A stretch of DNA of 16,054 nt, taken from Chloroflexota bacterium (lineage in GTDB: Bacteria; Chloroflexota; UBA6077). The stretch is from contig JAJZRD010000061.1 of assembly GCA_021845945.1 (NCBI GenBank), positions 1 through 16,054 of the forward strand, in the 5' to 3' direction. A program made the translations under genes and the position numbers. Below the pieces are notes generated by a model. It searched no databases. It was not told the DNA's origin and saw nothing but the letters and a program-made list of their open reading frames with translations. How positions within the stretch are numbered: position 1 is the first letter of the stretch; each line of letters starts with the position of its first letter. This document shows positions 14,137-16,054 of this stretch, one piece after another.

Positions 14137-15885
14137 TCAACCACCGGCCGCCGCCTCCGGTAGGGCGAAGCTGAAGCTGCTGCCCCTGCCCACCTCGCTC
14201 TCGGCCCAGATCCGCCCCCCGTGGGCCTCCACCAACCCCTTGGTGATGTACAGCCCCAGCCCCAGCCGCTCCTGGGCCCCGCGCGTCACCATCGCCCGCT
14301 GATACGGCTCGAACAGCAGCGGCATCTCCTCGGCCGGGATGCCCTTCCCCCGATCGATCACGGAGGTCGTCACCTCACCGTCGCGGTGGGATAGCCTCAC
14401 GACGACCTCGGTCCCGGGGTCCGCGTACCGCAGGGCGTTGCTCAGCAGGTTGATCAGGATGCGCTCCACCCGGTCCGTGTCGGCCGACACCTCCGGCAGC
14501 CCCTCAGGGGCCTCCACTCGGATTCGCTCCGTCTCCAGCAGCCCCGCCAACCGCCCCTTCAGCTCCAGCACCAGGGAGCGCAGGTCCACCGCCACCCGGC
14601 TCAGCCTCACCGGCCGCCCCGCCTCCATCTCGGTGAGATCCACCAGGTCCCTCAGCATCACGCTCATCCGTCGCGCGGAGGCGATCACCGACTCGGCGCT
14701 CCGCCGCATTTGGCCATCCGCCCCCGTCCTCTCCACCGCCCGCAGCAGCAGCTGGGCATGCCCCTGAACCACCGTCAGCGGCGTCCGCAGCCCATGGGAG
14801 ATGCCCAGGATGTACTTGGCCCGCTGCTCCTGCAGCTGCCGAAGATGGGTGATGTCGGTGAGGGTTACTATTGCCCCCAGCACGCTGCCGTCGGGGGTGC
14901 GAACCGGTGCGACGCTCACCGAAACCCACACGGTCCTCCCCGGAGTGGGATACACGGCCATCACCACGCTCTGCACCGTCTCGCCCCGCAGCGCCCGACG
15001 AACCGGCAGCTCCCCTACCGGAAAAGGCTTGCCCTCCGCCGTCTCGACCCGCAGCCGCGCCAGCCGCTCGGCCAGCGGTAGCCCGCGCACCCCGGGAAAG
15101 TAGCCCATCATCTTCTCCAGGGCCGGGTTCATCAGCAGGATCTCTCCCTCCAGACCGTAGATCACGACCCCGTCCGCGATGGAGGCGATGGTGGCGTCCA
15201 GCTCCGCCGCCCTGCGCCTCACCTCCAGCAGCAGCCGCTCCCGCTCCTCCTCTGCCCGCTTCCGTCCGATCGCCTCTGCCAGCACGTTGGCGACGGCCTG
15301 GAGAAAGTTGACGTCGTCCCGGCTGAACCTTCGCCGCCTGGCAGTGTGGGCGCCCAGCACGCCGAAGGGGCGCTCTGGCCCCCTGATGATGACGCTTATG
15401 CCGCTCACCACCCCGTGCTCGACCAGCAGCGGCGGCCCGCTGAAGCGCCTCTCGGCGCTCAGATCCTCCACGATGACCGGCTTCTGCGAGAGGAGGGTGT
15501 AGCCGGCCTGCGATCCGGCACCCGCGTCCACCAGTTCGTGCCCCACGAACCCCTTCCTCCACCCCACCCCCGCCCGCAGCAGCAGCGCCCTGCCGTCGGG
15601 AAGCAGTTCCAGCACCTTGGCGTACTCCACGTTGAGCGCCCGGGCGAGCAGCGAGACCGCCTCGTCCATGAGAGTGGAGAGCTCCACGCCGACCAGCGCC
15701 CGTTGGCCGAGCCGGGCCACCGCCGCCTGCTGCCGCTCCCGGGCTCGCAGCTCCCCCTCCGTCCGCTTCCGCTCGGCGATCTCGCTGCGCAGCTCCTCGT
15801 TGGCCCTGGCCAGCTCCGCGGTCCGCTCTGCCTCCCGCTCGACCCGCGCCGGCAGCCGCTTGCGTTCCCCCTCCGCCCTGTTCAT
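14137..15885 (-). CDS. GAF-PAS sensor histidine kinase
   Basis: Predicted 582-residue cytoplasmic sensor kinase. A charged coiled coil (about 5-52) leads to a GAF domain (about 58-205), a PAS domain (about 225-345) and a HisKA segment with SHGLRTP, phosphorylated His at 364. The ATPase domain has NLLSN at 479-483, DRGKG at 511-515 and LGLGLYITKGL at 541-551. The residue after the histidine is Gly, where Asp or Glu is usual. From the PAS domain onward it is a close paralogue of the kinase at 8117, including ALRGETVQ, LTDIT and VEAHGGRIWA. The start was set at ATG 15885 because GGAGGT lies seven bases upstream. An upstream ATG at 15951 would add 22 residues with no clear ribosome site. It is the first gene of a four-gene operon with pump, small protein and permease, and has no response regulator beside it. 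Confidence 0.92.
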   Translation of the reverse strand: MNRAEGERKRLPARVEREAERTAELARANEELRSEIAERKRTEGELRARERQQAAVARLGQRALVGVELSTLMDEAVSLLARALNVEYAKVLELLPDGRALLLRAGVGWRKGFVGHELVDAGAGSQAGYTLLSQKPVIVEDLSAERRFSGPPLLVEHGVVSGISVIIRGPERPFGVLGAHTARRRRFSRDDVNFLQAVANVLAEAIGRKRAEEERERLLLEVRRRAAELDATIASIADGVVIYGLEGEILLMNPALEKMMGYFPGVRGLPLAERLARLRVETAEGKPFPVGELPVRRALRGETVQSVVMAVYPTPGRTVWVSVSVAPVRTPDGSVLGAIVTLTDITHLRQLQEQRAKYILGISHGLRTPLTVVQGHAQLLLRAVERTGADGQMRRSAESVIASARRMSVMLRDLVDLTEMEAGRPVRLSRVAVDLRSLVLELKGRLAGLLETERIRVEAPEGLPEVSADTDRVERILINLLSNALRYADPGTEVVVRLSHRDGEVTTSVIDRGKGIPAEEMPLLFEPYQRAMVTRGAQERLGLGLYITKGLVEAHGGRIWAESEVGRGSSFSFALPEAAAGG

Positions 15886-15892
15886 CCGATCC

Positions 15893-15898
15893 ACCTCC
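15893..15898 (-). promoter_or_regulatory. Ribosome binding site that fixes the GAF-PAS kinase start
   Basis: GGAGGT on the minus strand with a seven-base gap to ATG 15885. It favours this start over ATG 15951 and leaves a divergent intergenic region of 103 bases facing the second ligase. Confidence 0.65.
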
Positions 15899-15951
15899 GC
15901 GCCGCCCTCCCCGACCGCCAGACACCCCATCCCGCCCCATGCGCCGAACAC

Positions 15952-15971
15952 AGGGCACAGCTAATGCCATC
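15952..15971 (+). promoter_or_regulatory. Conserved block upstream of right ligase gene
   Basis: AGGGCACAGCTAATGCCATC, ending 17 bases before the ligase ATG. It matches the block ahead of the left ligase (1159-1178, minus strand) at 17 of 20 positions, and the similarity goes on to the shared CGGGGG just before the start codon. Promoter, operator and duplicated leader are all possible. Confidence 0.45.
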
Positions 15972-15988
15972 ACGCCGCCGGGGGCACT

Positions 15989-16054
15989 ATGCAACTCACC
16001 GAGCTGTGCGAAGCCTTCGCCAGGATCGAAGCCACCACCAGCCACCACCTCCAG
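15989..16054 (+). CDS. Second ATP-dependent DNA ligase, first 22 codons (runs off right edge)
   Basis: The window ends after 22 codons, but MQLTELCEAFARIEATT is plainly the same N-terminus as the left ligase (MQLTELAEAFAKIEATT). It matches at 17 of 22 residues overall and starts at an ATG behind the same GGGGG ribosome-site-like run. The call depends wholly on that paralogy, because no catalytic motif is inside the window. It is divergent from the GAF-PAS kinase operon, just as the left copy is divergent from the MgtA-like pump. Whether the full gene is intact cannot be judged. Confidence 0.78.
   Translation, partial: MQLTELCEAFARIEATTSHHLQ

Noticed and set aside
14504..16048. A 514-codon minus-strand frame across the GAF-PAS kinase
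   Set aside because: Gly/Ala/Arg-rich shadow without domains. The kinase frame has the full set of motifs.

Overview
This is GC-rich bacterial DNA, probably from a member of the Chloroflexota. That assignment is an inference from a class II (adenosylcobalamin) ribonucleotide reductase, archaeal-type ATP-dependent DNA ligases, orphan PAS/GAF histidine kinases and GC-rich palindromic repeats. No rRNA or other lineage marker is present. There is no tRNA, CRISPR array or intact insertion sequence that I can see.

Layout, left to right. (1) 1-1142, minus strand: 380 N-terminal residues of an ATP-dependent DNA ligase that runs off the left edge. (2) 1143-1622: a gene-free leader with a perfect GC-rich hairpin and a cluster of inverted repeats just ahead of the next gene. 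(3) 1623-4139, plus: an MgtA-like P-type ATPase. (4) 4276-4806, plus: a DJ-1/PfpI-fold protein without the family's catalytic cysteine, followed at once by the C-terminal remnant of a short-chain dehydrogenase (4808-4999) and a 75-bp double-hairpin repeat (5016-5090). (5) 5129-7558, minus: NrdJ. (6) 7559-8116: a long gene-free stretch with a good sigma-70-like promoter. (7) 8117-10108, plus: a three-PAS sensor histidine kinase, convergent with (8).

(8) 10145-15885, minus: a tightly spaced four-gene set. In transcription order it holds a GAF-PAS histidine kinase, a CtpE-like P-type ATPase, a 66-residue helical protein and an APC-family permease, with gaps of 30, 23 and 12 bp. (9) 15989-16054, plus: the first 22 codons of a second ATP-dependent DNA ligase, paralogous to the one at the left edge.

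The most notable large-scale property is pairing. Two ligases, two P-type ATPases of different subfamilies and two histidine kinases with near-identical cores but different sensor halves lie within 16 kb. The two ligases bracket the window and point outward. Their similarity continues into the untranslated upstream DNA, where a 20-bp block matches at 17 positions. Both ligases are divergent from a neighbouring gene or operon that includes a P-type ATPase. The four-gene operon looks like a membrane sensing and transport unit, but neither kinase has a response regulator beside it, so their targets are unknown.
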